From an uncultured Parabacteroides sp. (lineage in GTDB: Bacteria; Bacteroidota; Bacteroidia; Bacteroidales; Tannerellaceae): a stretch of DNA of 64,000 nucleotides. Below are positions 1-8,558 of the stretch, one piece after another. Location: positions 1-64,000 of the forward strand of contig UQLN01000012.1 in assembly GCA_900541965.1 (NCBI GenBank), in the 5' to 3' direction. The position numbers and the translations under genes were made by a program. The notes beneath the pieces were generated by a model. The model saw nothing but the letters and a program-made list of their open reading frames with translations, made no database searches and was not told where the DNA came from. Positions within the stretch are counted from its first letter, which is position 1, and every line of letters begins with the position of its first letter.

Positions 1-34
1 ATGGGACCGCCTTTGTTAAATATTTTGGAGGAAC

Positions 35-355
35 TTATTCGTAGAATACGGCTGTTCCTGCTGCTGTAACCATTAGCATGCTTCCGCTTGCGCCTACGGT
101 TTCATAATCCAGATCAACTGCAATTACTGCATTTGCTCCCATGCGGGCGGCTTGTTCACTCATTTCTTTCAGGGCTGTTTCTTTTGCTTCACGTAATACT
201 CCTTCGTAAGCATTGGCACGGCCGCCTACTATGTCGCGGATACCCGCAAACAGGTCTTTGAAAACATTGGCTCCAATGATCGTTTCACCGGAAACAATGC
301 CGAAGTACTTGGTTATGTCCTTTCCCTCTATGGTGTTAGTAGTAGTTAATAACAT
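35..355 (-). CDS. YbjQ/UPF0145 family protein
   Basis: A 106-residue soluble protein with the features of the YbjQ (UPF0145) family: an N-terminal strand with 'TTTNTIEG', a central Gly-rich stretch, and 'AKETALKEMSEQAARMGANAVIAVDLDYE' in the middle, quoted here only as a landmark near residues 57-85. The family is annotated as putative heavy-metal binding, but its function is not settled. It has no signal peptide, so it is probably cytoplasmic. Its ATG lies 8 bp downstream of the GH92 stop codon on the same strand, so it is probably the last gene of a two-gene transcript with the mannosidase. No functional link to mannoside breakdown is evident; co-transcription may be incidental. Confidence 0.85.
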   Translation of the reverse strand: MLLTTTNTIEGKDITKYFGIVSGETIIGANVFKDLFAGIRDIVGGRANAYEGVLREAKETALKEMSEQAARMGANAVIAVDLDYETVGASGSMLMVTAAGTAVFYE

Positions 356-363
356 GATTGTGT

Positions 364-2634
364 TTAATTATGTGTGTTACTCATTATAAATTCCAGTTTG
401 CCGCCTTTTATAATATCTTTATGACTGATAAAAGGAGTATCTAGTACTTTGCCATTGAGTTTTACCTCTTTTACATATTTATTGGCGGTGCTGTTATTCT
501 TGACAATAATTTCAAATATTCCGTCTTTTGTTCCATCGTTTACATGAATAAGAGCACGGTCTACCATCGGTCTTCCTAACGTATACATTGGGATACCCGG
601 ACATACCTGATAGAAGCCCAAAGCACTCATTACATACCATGCCGACATTTGTCCGCAATCTTCGTTTCCAATGATACCATCCGGTTCATTTGTATAGAAG
701 TTTTGCATAATCTGATCTAAACGTTCCTGTCCTTTCCAGGGAGAATCCGTCCAGTTGTATAGATAAGCCATATGATGGCTCGGTTCATTTCCATGTGCAT
801 ATTGACCGATTAGTCCGGTGATATCACCGGAAGCTTCAGCTCCGTCAATTTGGGAAGAAGTTGTGAAAAGCGTATCCAGGCGTGTTTCAAGCTCTTTCTT
901 TCCTCCGATAGCTCCGATGAAGTTGTCCATGTCATGTGGAGCAAAGAAACTCCATTGGAAAGCGTTCCCTTCGGTATAATCGCTCTTCATATGTGAGGAA
1001 TAACGGGGATTGAAAGGTGTGCGGAATGAACCATCGCCCATAACCGGACGCATCATTTTGGTTTCCGGGTCCAAATAGCGTTTCCAGTAAGAACCTTTAG
1101 CAGCATATTCTTTTGCTAATGCTTCGTTTCCTGCTTTTTTGGCGATTTCGGAGATACACCAGTCTTCATAAGCCATTTCTACTCCCCAAGACACAGATTC
1201 CGGAACGGAGTCGGCTGGTACGAATCCATACTTTTCTTTATAGTACGGGTGACGGGTTATCAGGTCTAGTTCGCGTGTTCCTTTGAATTTTTCAGCCAGG
1301 TCTTCACGATATACGGAAGAACGTGCTCCGGCTTCCGCCCATAGGTTTAAGTCGCCATCGGCCAAATTTTTAGTAACCAAATCAGCCAGAACGGCTGTAG
1401 CCGGGTAACCAACCATGCAACCTGTATAACTGGATGCCAGCGGCCATTTGGGAAGAATACCTCCTTCTTTATAACCTTGTACCAGTACATTTCCCCAGTC
1501 TGTTGCTCTTTGTGGTTCGATGATTGTCATCAAGGGCTGGAGAGCGCGGAATGTATCCCAAAGAGAGAAAACGGAATAGTTTACGTAGCCGGGAGCTGCC
1601 TGATGAACTTTTTTATCCATACCTAAATAACGTCCGTCTATATCCTGGTAGGCATAAGGTGCGATCATTGTATGATATAATGCCGTATAGAAATTAACCA
1701 TTACTTTGGGGTCCGATGCCTCAATCTGGATGGCATTTAAAGCTTTATTCCATATATGTGAAGATTCTGTGCGGGTTGCCTCAAAATCCCATCCGGGCAA
1801 TTCTGCCATTAAATTCTTTTCTGCTCCTTCCGGATCGACCATGGAAAGTGCCACTTTTGCGTATAGAGGCTTTGTGCTTTCTGCAAATTTGTAGTGGAAT
1901 TTCAAATCCTCAGGAGTATTCATACGAAGGAACAGGGAATCTTTCCGTAGTTTTCCTCCTACATATTGGTATAATGTTTCAATCGGTTCTGAGAAGGTGA
2001 TACGATAGGATACGGCATGGAAATGAGCCCATCCCTGTGTATGCACTGTTCCTTCTACTGTAGAATCATTTACAAACAGATATTCGTTGTTTACGATTTT
2101 ATGTCCCCAGTTCGGTTGTAATACATGTCCTAAATCCAACATAACACGACGTTCTTTGGGATTATCATAGGTGTATTTATGAAATCCTACACGGTCGGTA
2201 CTGGTCAGTTCTACATTAATTCCAAAATTGTCAAGACGAACGGCATAGTAACCGGGTGCAGCCTTTTCCGTTTCTTTTTTGAATGTGGCTATCGGCTTGA
2301 TGGAATCTTCACCGGAGAAAGGTAATAATGCCACGTCTCCCAAGTCTCCGATACCGGTACCCGACAAATGGGTATGGCTGAACGCATATATCTGGTTATC
2401 ATCATAGTGGTACCCGCTACTGGCATCCCATCCCATGATATGTGTATCCGGACTGACCTGTACCATTGCAAAGGGGCGGGTCGCTCCCGGGAATGTGTGT
2501 CCGTGGAACCCGGTTCCGATGAAAGGATTGACATACTGTACTTCGTCAAGTAGCTGGTCTTGTTTTGGCGACTGGCTACATGCTGCTAATAAGCAGAGCA
2601 GTGCCACCTGGAAAAATAAAATTGTTCTGTTCAT
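364..2634 (-). CDS. GH92 alpha-mannosidase lipoprotein
   Basis: An exo-acting, calcium-dependent alpha-mannosidase of glycoside hydrolase family 92, 756 residues, the usual length. The N-terminus is a lipoprotein signal ending in 'LLAACSQ', which places it on a membrane surface in the periplasm or outside. Family landmarks include 'NPFIGTGFHGHTFPGATRP' near residue 36, 'GNEPSHHMAYLYNW' near residue 615, and 'GNEDCGQMSAWYVMSALGFY' near residue 656; the Glu of the first and the acidic residues of the second correspond to the family's acid/base region. It likely trims terminal mannose from N-glycans or alpha-mannans. No SusC/D pair is adjacent, so it is an orphan relative to the mannan locus at 54-64 kb. 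The linkage it cleaves cannot be read from sequence. Confidence 0.95.
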   Translation of the reverse strand: MNRTILFFQVALLCLLAACSQSPKQDQLLDEVQYVNPFIGTGFHGHTFPGATRPFAMVQVSPDTHIMGWDASSGYHYDDNQIYAFSHTHLSGTGIGDLGDVALLPFSGEDSIKPIATFKKETEKAAPGYYAVRLDNFGINVELTSTDRVGFHKYTYDNPKERRVMLDLGHVLQPNWGHKIVNNEYLFVNDSTVEGTVHTQGWAHFHAVSYRITFSEPIETLYQYVGGKLRKDSLFLRMNTPEDLKFHYKFAESTKPLYAKVALSMVDPEGAEKNLMAELPGWDFEATRTESSHIWNKALNAIQIEASDPKVMVNFYTALYHTMIAPYAYQDIDGRYLGMDKKVHQAAPGYVNYSVFSLWDTFRALQPLMTIIEPQRATDWGNVLVQGYKEGGILPKWPLASSYTGCMVGYPATAVLADLVTKNLADGDLNLWAEAGARSSVYREDLAEKFKGTRELDLITRHPYYKEKYGFVPADSVPESVSWGVEMAYEDWCISEIAKKAGNEALAKEYAAKGSYWKRYLDPETKMMRPVMGDGSFRTPFNPRYSSHMKSDYTEGNAFQWSFFAPHDMDNFIGAIGGKKELETRLDTLFTTSSQIDGAEASGDITGLIGQYAHGNEPSHHMAYLYNWTDSPWKGQERLDQIMQNFYTNEPDGIIGNEDCGQMSAWYVMSALGFYQVCPGIPMYTLGRPMVDRALIHVNDGTKDGIFEIIVKNNSTANKYVKEVKLNGKVLDTPFISHKDIIKGGKLEFIMSNTHN

Positions 2635-2676
2635 ATATAAAATTTAGAATAACAAGCGTTTAAAAAGAGAATGAAG

Positions 2677-2684
2677 CAAATATA
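2677..2684 (-). promoter_or_regulatory. Promoter -7 element for GH92-ybjQ pair
   Basis: The minus strand reads TATATTTG, a match to the Bacteroidota -7 consensus TAnnTTTG, 43 bp upstream of the GH92 start codon. No clear TTTG -33 element is visible at the usual distance. Confidence 0.5.
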
Positions 2685-2747
2685 GAGAAAAAACACTGGA
2701 AAATTGCAACCTATGGATACTTGTTTGCGTCTATTAAAATAAAAGCG

Positions 2748-3005
2748 ATGAGAACGGATGAATTTATAAAACGGATATTGCCATTAAAAGATAATCTGTA
2801 TCGCATAGCTTTCCGGATAACTGGAGATACGGATTTATCGAAGCAAATTGTGGAGGATGCTTTGTTGAAGGTCTGGAGCCAACGGGATACATGGATAGTT
2901 ATAGAAGATTTGCCTTCCTACTGTTTGATGGTAACCCGGAATATGGCTTTGCAGAACGTTCGTGCCCGTCAAACTATTTGTGGGCAATTTGCAGTTGGCA
3001 AATGA
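2748..3005 (+). CDS. Truncated ECF sigma-70-like protein (region 2 only)
   Basis: An 85-residue product matching sigma-70 region 2 of ECF factors: 'KDNLYRIAFRITGDTDLSKQIVEDALLKVW' spans the core-binding helices and 'LPSYCLMVTRNMALQNVRAR' is the typical end of region 2. Region 4, which reads the -35 element, is absent, and the frame stops at 3005. ECF proteins normally run 160-190 residues. The ATG at 2748 is preferred to an in-frame ATG at 2721 because it aligns with family starts. The next ORF begins 19 bp later. This may be a degraded sigma gene or a naturally short variant; such pairs of a short sigma-like gene and a small membrane protein occur in Bacteroides-type genomes. Confidence 0.65.
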   Translation: MRTDEFIKRILPLKDNLYRIAFRITGDTDLSKQIVEDALLKVWSQRDTWIVIEDLPSYCLMVTRNMALQNVRARQTICGQFAVGK

Positions 3006-3024
3006 TTTTGGAAAGGGAAGGAAG

Positions 3025-3348
3025 ATGGATTGTGACAGGATATATATGTTATTAAATAAATATTGGAGTTGTTCTACTACCATAGATGAAGAACGCGAAT
3101 TACGCTATTTTTTTACAAATAATGCGATACCTTCCGAATTACGCCCTTATAAAGTATGGTTTTCAACTCCGGAAGCAGAGAAACTCCCCTTGTTGGGCGA
3201 TGAGTTCGACCAGAAGATCTTGATGCGGATTATAGGAATGAAGAGAAAACGTCGTTACCGTTTGATATTACGGGCTTGTCTTATATTAGCTTTTCTTTGC
3301 TCGTCGATGCTTATTCTATATTTATACTCCTTTTTTTATTGTGGGTAA
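3025..3348 (+). CDS. Small membrane protein, putative anti-sigma-like
   Basis: A 107-residue protein with a soluble N-terminal part containing 'LLNKYWSCSTTIDEERELRYFF', the pattern seen at the start of Bacteroidota anti-sigma/FecR-like proteins, and a C-terminal membrane helix near residues 82-103 ('LILRACLILAFLCSSMLILYLY'-type hydrophobic run). It follows the truncated sigma-like gene by 19 bp, which fits a sigma/anti-sigma pairing. The ATG at 3025 was chosen over 2962 because the upstream extension overlaps the sigma ORF and has no family features. Function is inferred from position and the N-terminal motif only. Confidence 0.55.
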   Translation: MDCDRIYMLLNKYWSCSTTIDEERELRYFFTNNAIPSELRPYKVWFSTPEAEKLPLLGDEFDQKILMRIIGMKRKRRYRLILRACLILAFLCSSMLILYLYSFFYCG

Positions 3349-3352
3349 TTAC

Positions 3353-3360
3353 TATCTTTG
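3353..3360 (+). promoter_or_regulatory. Promoter -7 element for 3393-4546 genes
   Basis: TATCTTTG matches TAnnTTTG and lies 32 bp ahead of the ATG at 3393, a sensible leader length. No clean -33 TTTG is seen. Confidence 0.55.
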
Positions 3361-3392
3361 AACTTTTAAATCTGGTTTAAATTTCTGTATTT

Positions 3393-3632
3393 ATGAAAAA
3401 GAACATGAGAAGGGTGCTCTATGCACTTGTATGTCTGATTATGTGTATGGTGATGTATGCACAGGGCAAAAGTCCGGTATTGAGTGGTGCATGGAGTTTC
3501 TTGGCTCCGGATGTACCTTATGGATATCAATCCGGTACATTAAAGTTCGCAGAGAAAGATAGCAAATTAACAGCTGATGCGGGCAGTTCTTCTATTCAGG
3601 TTGAGTTTACTAAAGTGTCGAAGAAAAAATAA
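3393..3632 (+). CDS. Small secreted protein of unknown function
   Basis: A 79-residue product with a classical signal peptide (MKKNMRR, a hydrophobic stretch, then 'VMYAQG', cleavage probably after residue 24). The mature part, about 55 residues, has alternating polar and hydrophobic segments ('LSGAWSFLAPDVPYGYQSG', 'LKFAEKDSKLTADAG') suggesting beta-strands. It could be a short or truncated form of a longer secreted beta-sheet protein; I cannot name a family with confidence. It precedes the LysO-type genes by 9 bp and likely shares their transcript. Confidence 0.6.
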   Translation: MKKNMRRVLYALVCLIMCMVMYAQGKSPVLSGAWSFLAPDVPYGYQSGTLKFAEKDSKLTADAGSSSIQVEFTKVSKKK

Positions 3633-3641
3633 GATAAAACG

Positions 3642-3923
3642 ATGTTTACCGTTATTGGAATTATGTTTGGAGGTATAGCCATCGGTTATATCTTACGCCA
3701 CGTAGAATTATTACAGAAGATAGGAAAGCCTATTTCTTATACGATTTTACTTCTTCTTTTCTTATTGGGTATATCTGTAGGAGCAAACAAGGAAATAGTA
3801 AATAATTTGGCTGCATTAGGAGGTCAGGCTTTGTTGATTGCTTCTGCCGGAACGGCAGGAAGTGTATTGGCTGCATGGGCTGTTTATAATCTTTTTTTTA
3901 AAGAAAGGAGTGAGAAACAATGA
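3642..3923 (+). CDS. LysO-family transporter, N-terminal subunit
   Basis: A 93-residue membrane protein with three hydrophobic segments and 'GGIAIGYILRHVE' near the start, matching the N-terminal third of the LysO (DUF340/YbjE) lysine exporter. E. coli LysO is one chain of about 300 residues; here the family is split in two, with this ORF overlapping the next by four bases (ATGA), so the two halves are translationally coupled. Together they total 301 residues, the expected size. The likely role is export of L-lysine or toxic analogues such as thialysine across the inner membrane. Confidence 0.8.
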   Translation: MFTVIGIMFGGIAIGYILRHVELLQKIGKPISYTILLLLFLLGISVGANKEIVNNLAALGGQALLIASAGTAGSVLAAWAVYNLFFKERSEKQ

Positions 3924-4546
3924 AAGGCAGTCTTATTGTAGTCGCTTTTTTTGTCTTGGGATGTATTTTAGGTTGGAGTGAAATACTTCCCGATGTAATT
4001 ATTGAAAATGACATTACGGTTTATGTACTATACCTGTTGATGTTCCAGGTCGGATTGAGTATAGGAAGTGATAAAAAGTTGAAGGATATCCTGACCAGCA
4101 TACGTCCTAAATTACTGTTGGTCCCTCTTGCTACGATTGTAGGAACATTGGTAGCGTCGGCTATTGTCGGACTGTTTATCAGCAAATGGAGTGTGACGGA
4201 CTGTTTGGCTGTGGGAAGTGGTTTTGCTTATTATTCTTTATCATCTATCCTGATTACAGAATTGAAAGCTTCATCGCTTGGCGTACAAATGGCTGCGGAA
4301 TTAGGGACGATCGCTTTGATGGCCAATATAATCCGTGAGATTATAGCTTTGCTCGGAGCTCCGCTATTTGTGAAATATTTTGGAAGACTCTCTCCTATTT
4401 GTGCGGGAGGGGCTACGACAATGGATACGACATTGCCGATCATCACCCGTTATTCAGGAAAAGATTTAGTGTTCGTTTCGATTTTTCATGGAATCATAGT
4501 GGACTTTACTGTTCCTTTTTTTGTCTCTTTCTTCTGTTCATTCTGA
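3920..4546 (+). CDS. LysO-family transporter, C-terminal subunit
   Basis: A 208-residue protein with six or so hydrophobic segments, corresponding to the C-terminal two thirds of LysO. Visible landmarks are 'YLLMFQVGLSIGSDKKL' near residue 40, 'GFAYYSLSSILITEL' near 105, and 'CAGGATTMDTTLPIITRYSGKD' near 165, which carries the conserved acidic and polar residues of the family's core. It starts inside the stop region of the upstream half (ATGA overlap). The two products presumably assemble as one transporter. It converges on trpS across a terminator at 4591-4641. Confidence 0.85.
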   Translation: MKGSLIVVAFFVLGCILGWSEILPDVIIENDITVYVLYLLMFQVGLSIGSDKKLKDILTSIRPKLLLVPLATIVGTLVASAIVGLFISKWSVTDCLAVGSGFAYYSLSSILITELKASSLGVQMAAELGTIALMANIIREIIALLGAPLFVKYFGRLSPICAGGATTMDTTLPIITRYSGKDLVFVSIFHGIIVDFTVPFFVSFFCSF

Positions 4547-4590
4547 CAGAAGAATATAAAATGTTCCTGTTCGAAGAGACGTAACAAAAC

Positions 4591-4641
4591 AAGTAAGGCT
4601 GCAAACGCATGAATTTTATCTTCATATTTACAGCCTTACTT
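4591..4641. terminator. Terminator hairpin between lysO and trpS
   Basis: Perfect 11-bp arms (AAGTAAGGCTG at 4591-4601, complement at 4631-4641) with a 29-nt loop, between two convergent genes. It may serve both strands. Confidence 0.6.
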
Positions 4642-4658
4642 CTATATTTATTTATCTT

Positions 4659-5711
4659 TTATTCAGCCCTGAATCCAATGATTTCACGTATTTCACGTAA
4701 CGTTTTGGAAGCACTTTCACGGGCTTTTTCAGCACCCATGTGAGCTACTTTTGCCATGTATTCATCATTGGAGCGAATGTCTAGTATACGTTCACGTATT
4801 GGAGCACAGAACTTATTGATATCTTCAGCCAGTTGCTTTTTCATGTCGCCATAGCGAATTTCGCAATTATTGTATTTTTCGTTGAAGAAATCATAGGTAT
4901 CTTTTGTAGATACAATTTCCATCATTGTGAACAGGTTGGCAATCGGTTCCGGCTTTGCACTGTTTGGTTCTGTAGGACCAGCATCTGTAACTGCTTTCAT
5001 TACCTTTTTCTTGATAGCTTTTTCATCGTCAACCAGGTAGATTGCATTACCTTCGCTCTTTCCCATTTTACCCGATCCGTCCAGTCCCGGAACTTTTACC
5101 GCTTTATTGGATAAATGGAAAGATGCAGGTTCCGGGAAGAATTCGACACCATATGTAGCATTAAAGCGGCGTGCAAAGCGGCGTGCCATTTCCATATTCT
5201 GCTCCTGGTCTTTTCCGACAGGGACTTTTACTGCTTTGTGAATGATAATGTCGGCAGCCATCAAGGTTGGATAAGTCAATAAACCAGCACTTACACTATG
5301 CTTATTGTTTTCATTAAAGATTTCCTTCTCCATCTCTCCATCATTTCCGGTAGTATCGATATGCAGCTGTTTACGGGCCTTTTCCTTGAAAGAGGTAGTA
5401 CGCATCAATTCCCCTATACCGGCATTCATGTTCAGATACAGGTATAATTCAGCCACTTCACGTACGTCGCTTTGGATATAAATCGTCGCTTTTTCCGGGT
5501 CGATGCCACAAGCCAGGTATTCGGCCAGGATTGTTTTTGCACTATTACGGATATTATCGGGATGTGGATGGGTAGTCAACGAATGCCAATCGGCAATAAA
5601 GTAATAGCAATTATATTCATTCTGCATTTGCAGAAAACTTTTTACTGCACCGAAGTAATTCCCCAGGTGCAAATTACCGGTTGGGCGAATGCCACTTACT
5701 ACTGTTTCCAT
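4659..5711 (-). CDS. trpS: Tryptophanyl-tRNA synthetase
   Basis: A class I aminoacyl-tRNA synthetase of 350 residues that charges tRNA-Trp with tryptophan in the cytoplasm. The HIGH-type signature is 'TGNLHLGN' at residues 11-18 and the KMSKS-type loop is 'KMGKS' at 215-219. Other family landmarks are 'MAADIIIHKA' near 151-160 and 'VGKDQEQNMEMAR' near 165. Length is slightly above the E. coli enzyme (334). It is transcribed alone; a TATCTTTG element sits 33 bp upstream of its ATG. Confidence 0.98.
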   Translation of the reverse strand: METVVSGIRPTGNLHLGNYFGAVKSFLQMQNEYNCYYFIADWHSLTTHPHPDNIRNSAKTILAEYLACGIDPEKATIYIQSDVREVAELYLYLNMNAGIGELMRTTSFKEKARKQLHIDTTGNDGEMEKEIFNENNKHSVSAGLLTYPTLMAADIIIHKAVKVPVGKDQEQNMEMARRFARRFNATYGVEFFPEPASFHLSNKAVKVPGLDGSGKMGKSEGNAIYLVDDEKAIKKKVMKAVTDAGPTEPNSAKPEPIANLFTMMEIVSTKDTYDFFNEKYNNCEIRYGDMKKQLAEDINKFCAPIRERILDIRSNDEYMAKVAHMGAEKARESASKTLREIREIIGFRAE

Positions 5712-5743
5712 TCTCTTTTTTACTTTTTTATTTCAAATGGATA

Positions 5744-5751
5744 CAAAGATA
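5744..5751 (-). promoter_or_regulatory. Promoter -7 element for trpS
   Basis: The minus strand reads TATCTTTG, matching TAnnTTTG, 33 bp ahead of the trpS ATG. The rest of the 358-bp gap 5712-6069 shows no gene, repeat or recognisable riboswitch to my eye. Confidence 0.55.
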
Positions 5752-6069
5752 GTAAGAATCTCCTTAGGCTACTGAGAATTATCCGGGATTTGTCAATAAA
5801 ATGTCAGCGAAAAGAGATTTTCAGAGATTATACAATACCTACCTTTAACTATCCGCAAGGTACAGGTTTGTTATTCAAACTTTGAATTTGTAGACTGTGC
5901 ATCTCTTTTTGATAATATTAAGAGTTTTGGATGAAAATAATGTTTAGTAGACGTTTTAGGCTAAAGGGTATTTTTTGTTCTATTATTATTTGAAGGATGG
6001 TCAAGCTATTGAATTATTGTGCTTTTAGAGAATATTTATTAATGGTTTAACCCTCAAAACAAATTTAAA

Positions 6070-7893
6070 ATGAACAAATTGTTTGATTTTTTACAATTAT
6101 TGTTGTTGTCAACAAGTGGCATGTTACTCCTTTGTATAATCTTTGCTATTAACCCTGATATTTATCATGGGGAAGCTATTGGGAGAATCTGTTGGTTTCA
6201 TTATGCATCCGTTGCTTTTGCCGGAAGTTTATTATTTATGGAATTAACGAGTAGTAAACGTGTTTTTATCTTTTCTTTGCCTGATGTCCTTGTTTTATTA
6301 TTGTTGGGAATTGTCCTTGTTACTTATGATAAACAGCTTAATATTCAGCCGGATAAACTCATTTTTATATCCCAACTGGTTGCCTTATGGTTTATGTTGC
6401 GTATTTCTTTACAGCGGTATCCTGAATTACGGATATTTTTTGTATCGATCGCTCTTTTTTTCAGTATCGTTTGTGCGATTTCCTGTATCAGATTATATTT
6501 CGGGACTTTTTCCGATCATCCTGTATTGAAATTGTTGGATGGAGCTGTACCGTTGGAGTTATCTACAGGATACATTACGGTTATGCTTCCTATTTCTTTG
6601 AATATGTTTTTGCGTTTTAGGGATTGTAAGAAATTATCTTGTTGGGAGTCCCGTACATTTTTGTTTTATCTGGCTTGTGTGGGATTTATTTCAATATCCA
6701 TAGCTCTTTGTTTGAGAATGAATCTCTCGGTTTTGGTTGTTTCTGCAGTTTCATGTTGCTGGGTTTGTTGGATGCGGATGATTGGTTTGACAAAGACAAA
6801 AGAAGCAATACATAAATATCATAAGTTATTTGTCGGGACTTTTATTATGATGTTGTTTTTTATAGCAGCAGGTTTGCTATTATCTGCAGTTTCTTTCCAT
6901 ACAGGGGCGGTACAGAAGCATTTGTTAATATGGAATGTAACCACGAATGTGATTATTAAGCATCCTTTTTTAGGGACAGGTCTGGGTAGTTTTCCTTCTG
7001 TTTATGCAGAAGCACAAGCCGATTATTTTACTTCGGGGATTGCTTCTGATATCGAATGTGGAATGGGTATCTGCCCGGATTACCCTTATAATGATTATTT
7101 GCTTATGGGTGTGGAAATAGGAGTGGTGGGGTTATTGCTTTTCATGTTATGGTTAGCGTTTTCTGTTTATTATGGAATCAAACATAATCGAATAGGTTGC
7201 TCCGGAGGTGTTATCGCTTTGATTGTGTTTGCTTTATATTCTTATCCACTGCAGTTGCCTACATTATGTGTATTGCTTGTTTTTCTTACGGCCATATGTG
7301 TAACGAAAAATGGGAGTTCTTTTCAAGGTTTAAAAAGTCTTCCTTATATCGGGATTCTGATAGCATTTGTTTCATGTGCTATTTTTTACGCCCAGAAAGA
7401 TTCGGTACATATCTATAAAGAATGGAAAAATTCCCGGGATTTATATCTTGCCAATCATTATGAGTTAGCTGCATATAAGTATGAGAAATTATATTTCTCT
7501 TTATGTCACAGACCTGATTTTTTATATGAAGGGGCAACTTGTTTTAATAAAATCGGAAAATATTCAACGGCTGTCGTGTGGTTGGAAAGAGCAATGCAAC
7601 TGAGTGCAAATCCCCAGATTTATTATGCCATGGCAATGAATGATGAAGCTTTGGGTAATTATGAAGATGCAGAATTCTATCTGGAAAAAATAACTCAAAT
7701 TCTTCCGGGACACTGCCGTGGATATTTAATGTTAGCTCATTTATATGCAAACGCTTCTTTTTATCACCCGGATAAATTGAAAAAAGCCGCTTCCTGTGCA
7801 CTTCGTTTCTCGTCTTTGCAAAAGGAACATACGGGTGAAATAAAGAGGGAAATCTATAAAATATTATCGGATAAACAACTCAGGCTTGAATAA
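6070..7893 (+). CDS. O-antigen ligase/polymerase-like membrane protein with TPR repeats
   Basis: A 607-residue protein with about ten hydrophobic helices in the first 440 residues, followed by a soluble C-terminal part of about 160 residues. The loop 'GTGLGSFPSVYAEAQADYF' near residue 301 and the neighbouring 'YNDYLLMGVEIGVVGLLLFMLW' near 343-364 are typical of the Wzy/WaaL (O-antigen ligase) superfamily, which handles polyprenyl-linked glycans at the periplasmic face. The C-terminus carries TPR-like helices ('YSTAVVWLERAMQLSANPQIYYAMAM', 'NYEDAEFYLEKITQILPG' regions). No glycosyltransferase neighbours are present, so it is an orphan: it may link glycans to lipid A or to proteins. Substrate unknown. 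Confidence 0.8.
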   Translation: MNKLFDFLQLLLLSTSGMLLLCIIFAINPDIYHGEAIGRICWFHYASVAFAGSLLFMELTSSKRVFIFSLPDVLVLLLLGIVLVTYDKQLNIQPDKLIFISQLVALWFMLRISLQRYPELRIFFVSIALFFSIVCAISCIRLYFGTFSDHPVLKLLDGAVPLELSTGYITVMLPISLNMFLRFRDCKKLSCWESRTFLFYLACVGFISISIALCLRMNLSVLVVSAVSCCWVCWMRMIGLTKTKEAIHKYHKLFVGTFIMMLFFIAAGLLLSAVSFHTGAVQKHLLIWNVTTNVIIKHPFLGTGLGSFPSVYAEAQADYFTSGIASDIECGMGICPDYPYNDYLLMGVEIGVVGLLLFMLWLAFSVYYGIKHNRIGCSGGVIALIVFALYSYPLQLPTLCVLLVFLTAICVTKNGSSFQGLKSLPYIGILIAFVSCAIFYAQKDSVHIYKEWKNSRDLYLANHYELAAYKYEKLYFSLCHRPDFLYEGATCFNKIGKYSTAVVWLERAMQLSANPQIYYAMAMNDEALGNYEDAEFYLEKITQILPGHCRGYLMLAHLYANASFYHPDKLKKAASCALRFSSLQKEHTGEIKREIYKILSDKQLRLE

Positions 7894-7910
7894 CACTTGC
7901 AGAAAAAAGA

Positions 7911-7966
7911 AAAAGTCAATATTACAGAAAACCTGCAATGTTGCACGTTTTGTAATATTGACTTTT
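7911..7966. terminator. Bidirectional terminator hairpin
   Basis: Perfect 16-bp arms (AAAAGTCAATATTACA at 7911-7926; complement at 7951-7966) between the convergent ligase-like gene and queH. A-rich and T-rich flanks allow termination on both strands. The loop contains a further imperfect pairing of GAAAAC and GTTTT. Confidence 0.75.
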
Positions 7967-7986
7967 AAATCTTTTAGTATAAGGAA

Positions 7987-8556
7987 CTATTTGTTTCTGA
8001 AGGAGAATTCACACCCGCAATATTGCTGGTTATAAAACTGATATTCCGCAATAATTTCTTTTCTGCGTTCGCTCAGTCCTCCTTTTTTCCAGTTCTGCTC
8101 CCAAAAAAGAGTTCCAGGGTATAGATTTGCAGCTTTTTTTCCGGCTTCGCATATTTGCTCAAGGCTTTTCCAGCGGGAAGAAGCCAACGTGGTAGTAAAT
8201 AGGGAGAAACCGTTTTCGCTTGCATAGCGTGCAGTTTCTTTCAGACGGTAGAAAAAGCATTCCAAACATCTTTTACCCCGTTCCGGTTCCTTCTCCATTC
8301 CTTTGGTGATTTCACGCCATGCCGAATGGTTGTAGTCTGCATCGATAAAGTCGAGTTGCAGGCTTTCTACATAACGCTGGTTCTCTGCTTTTCGAATTTT
8401 ATATTCTTCTTTAGGGAAGATATTCGGATTAAAGTAGAAAATCGTAGGACGGATGCTGTTCGTCAGCAAACATTCGATGATTGCTGACGAACAGGGTGCA
8501 CAACAAGCGTGCAATAGAACTTTATTTTCTCCGTTCGGGGTATGAACTTCCAACAT
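7987..8556 (-). CDS. queH: Epoxyqueuosine reductase QueH
   Basis: A 189-residue protein of the QueH (DUF208) family, which reduces epoxyqueuosine to queuosine in tRNA as a non-homologous replacement for QueG. The diagnostic N-terminal cysteines 'HACCAPC' are at residues 17-22, with further cysteine pairs at 'RGKRCLECFFYR' near 95 and 'QQYCGCEFS' at the C-terminus; these are the family's metal/iron-sulfur ligands. Other landmarks are 'YNPNIFP'-like 'FYFNPNIFPKEEY' near 41-53 and 'TTTLASSRWKS' near 122. The start lies 2 bp after the S41 peptidase stop, so it is probably co-transcribed with it, though no functional link is obvious. Confidence 0.93.
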   Translation of the reverse strand: MLEVHTPNGENKVLLHACCAPCSSAIIECLLTNSIRPTIFYFNPNIFPKEEYKIRKAENQRYVESLQLDFIDADYNHSAWREITKGMEKEPERGKRCLECFFYRLKETARYASENGFSLFTTTLASSRWKSLEQICEAGKKAANLYPGTLFWEQNWKKGGLSERRKEIIAEYQFYNQQYCGCEFSFRNK

Positions 8557-8558
8557 TT

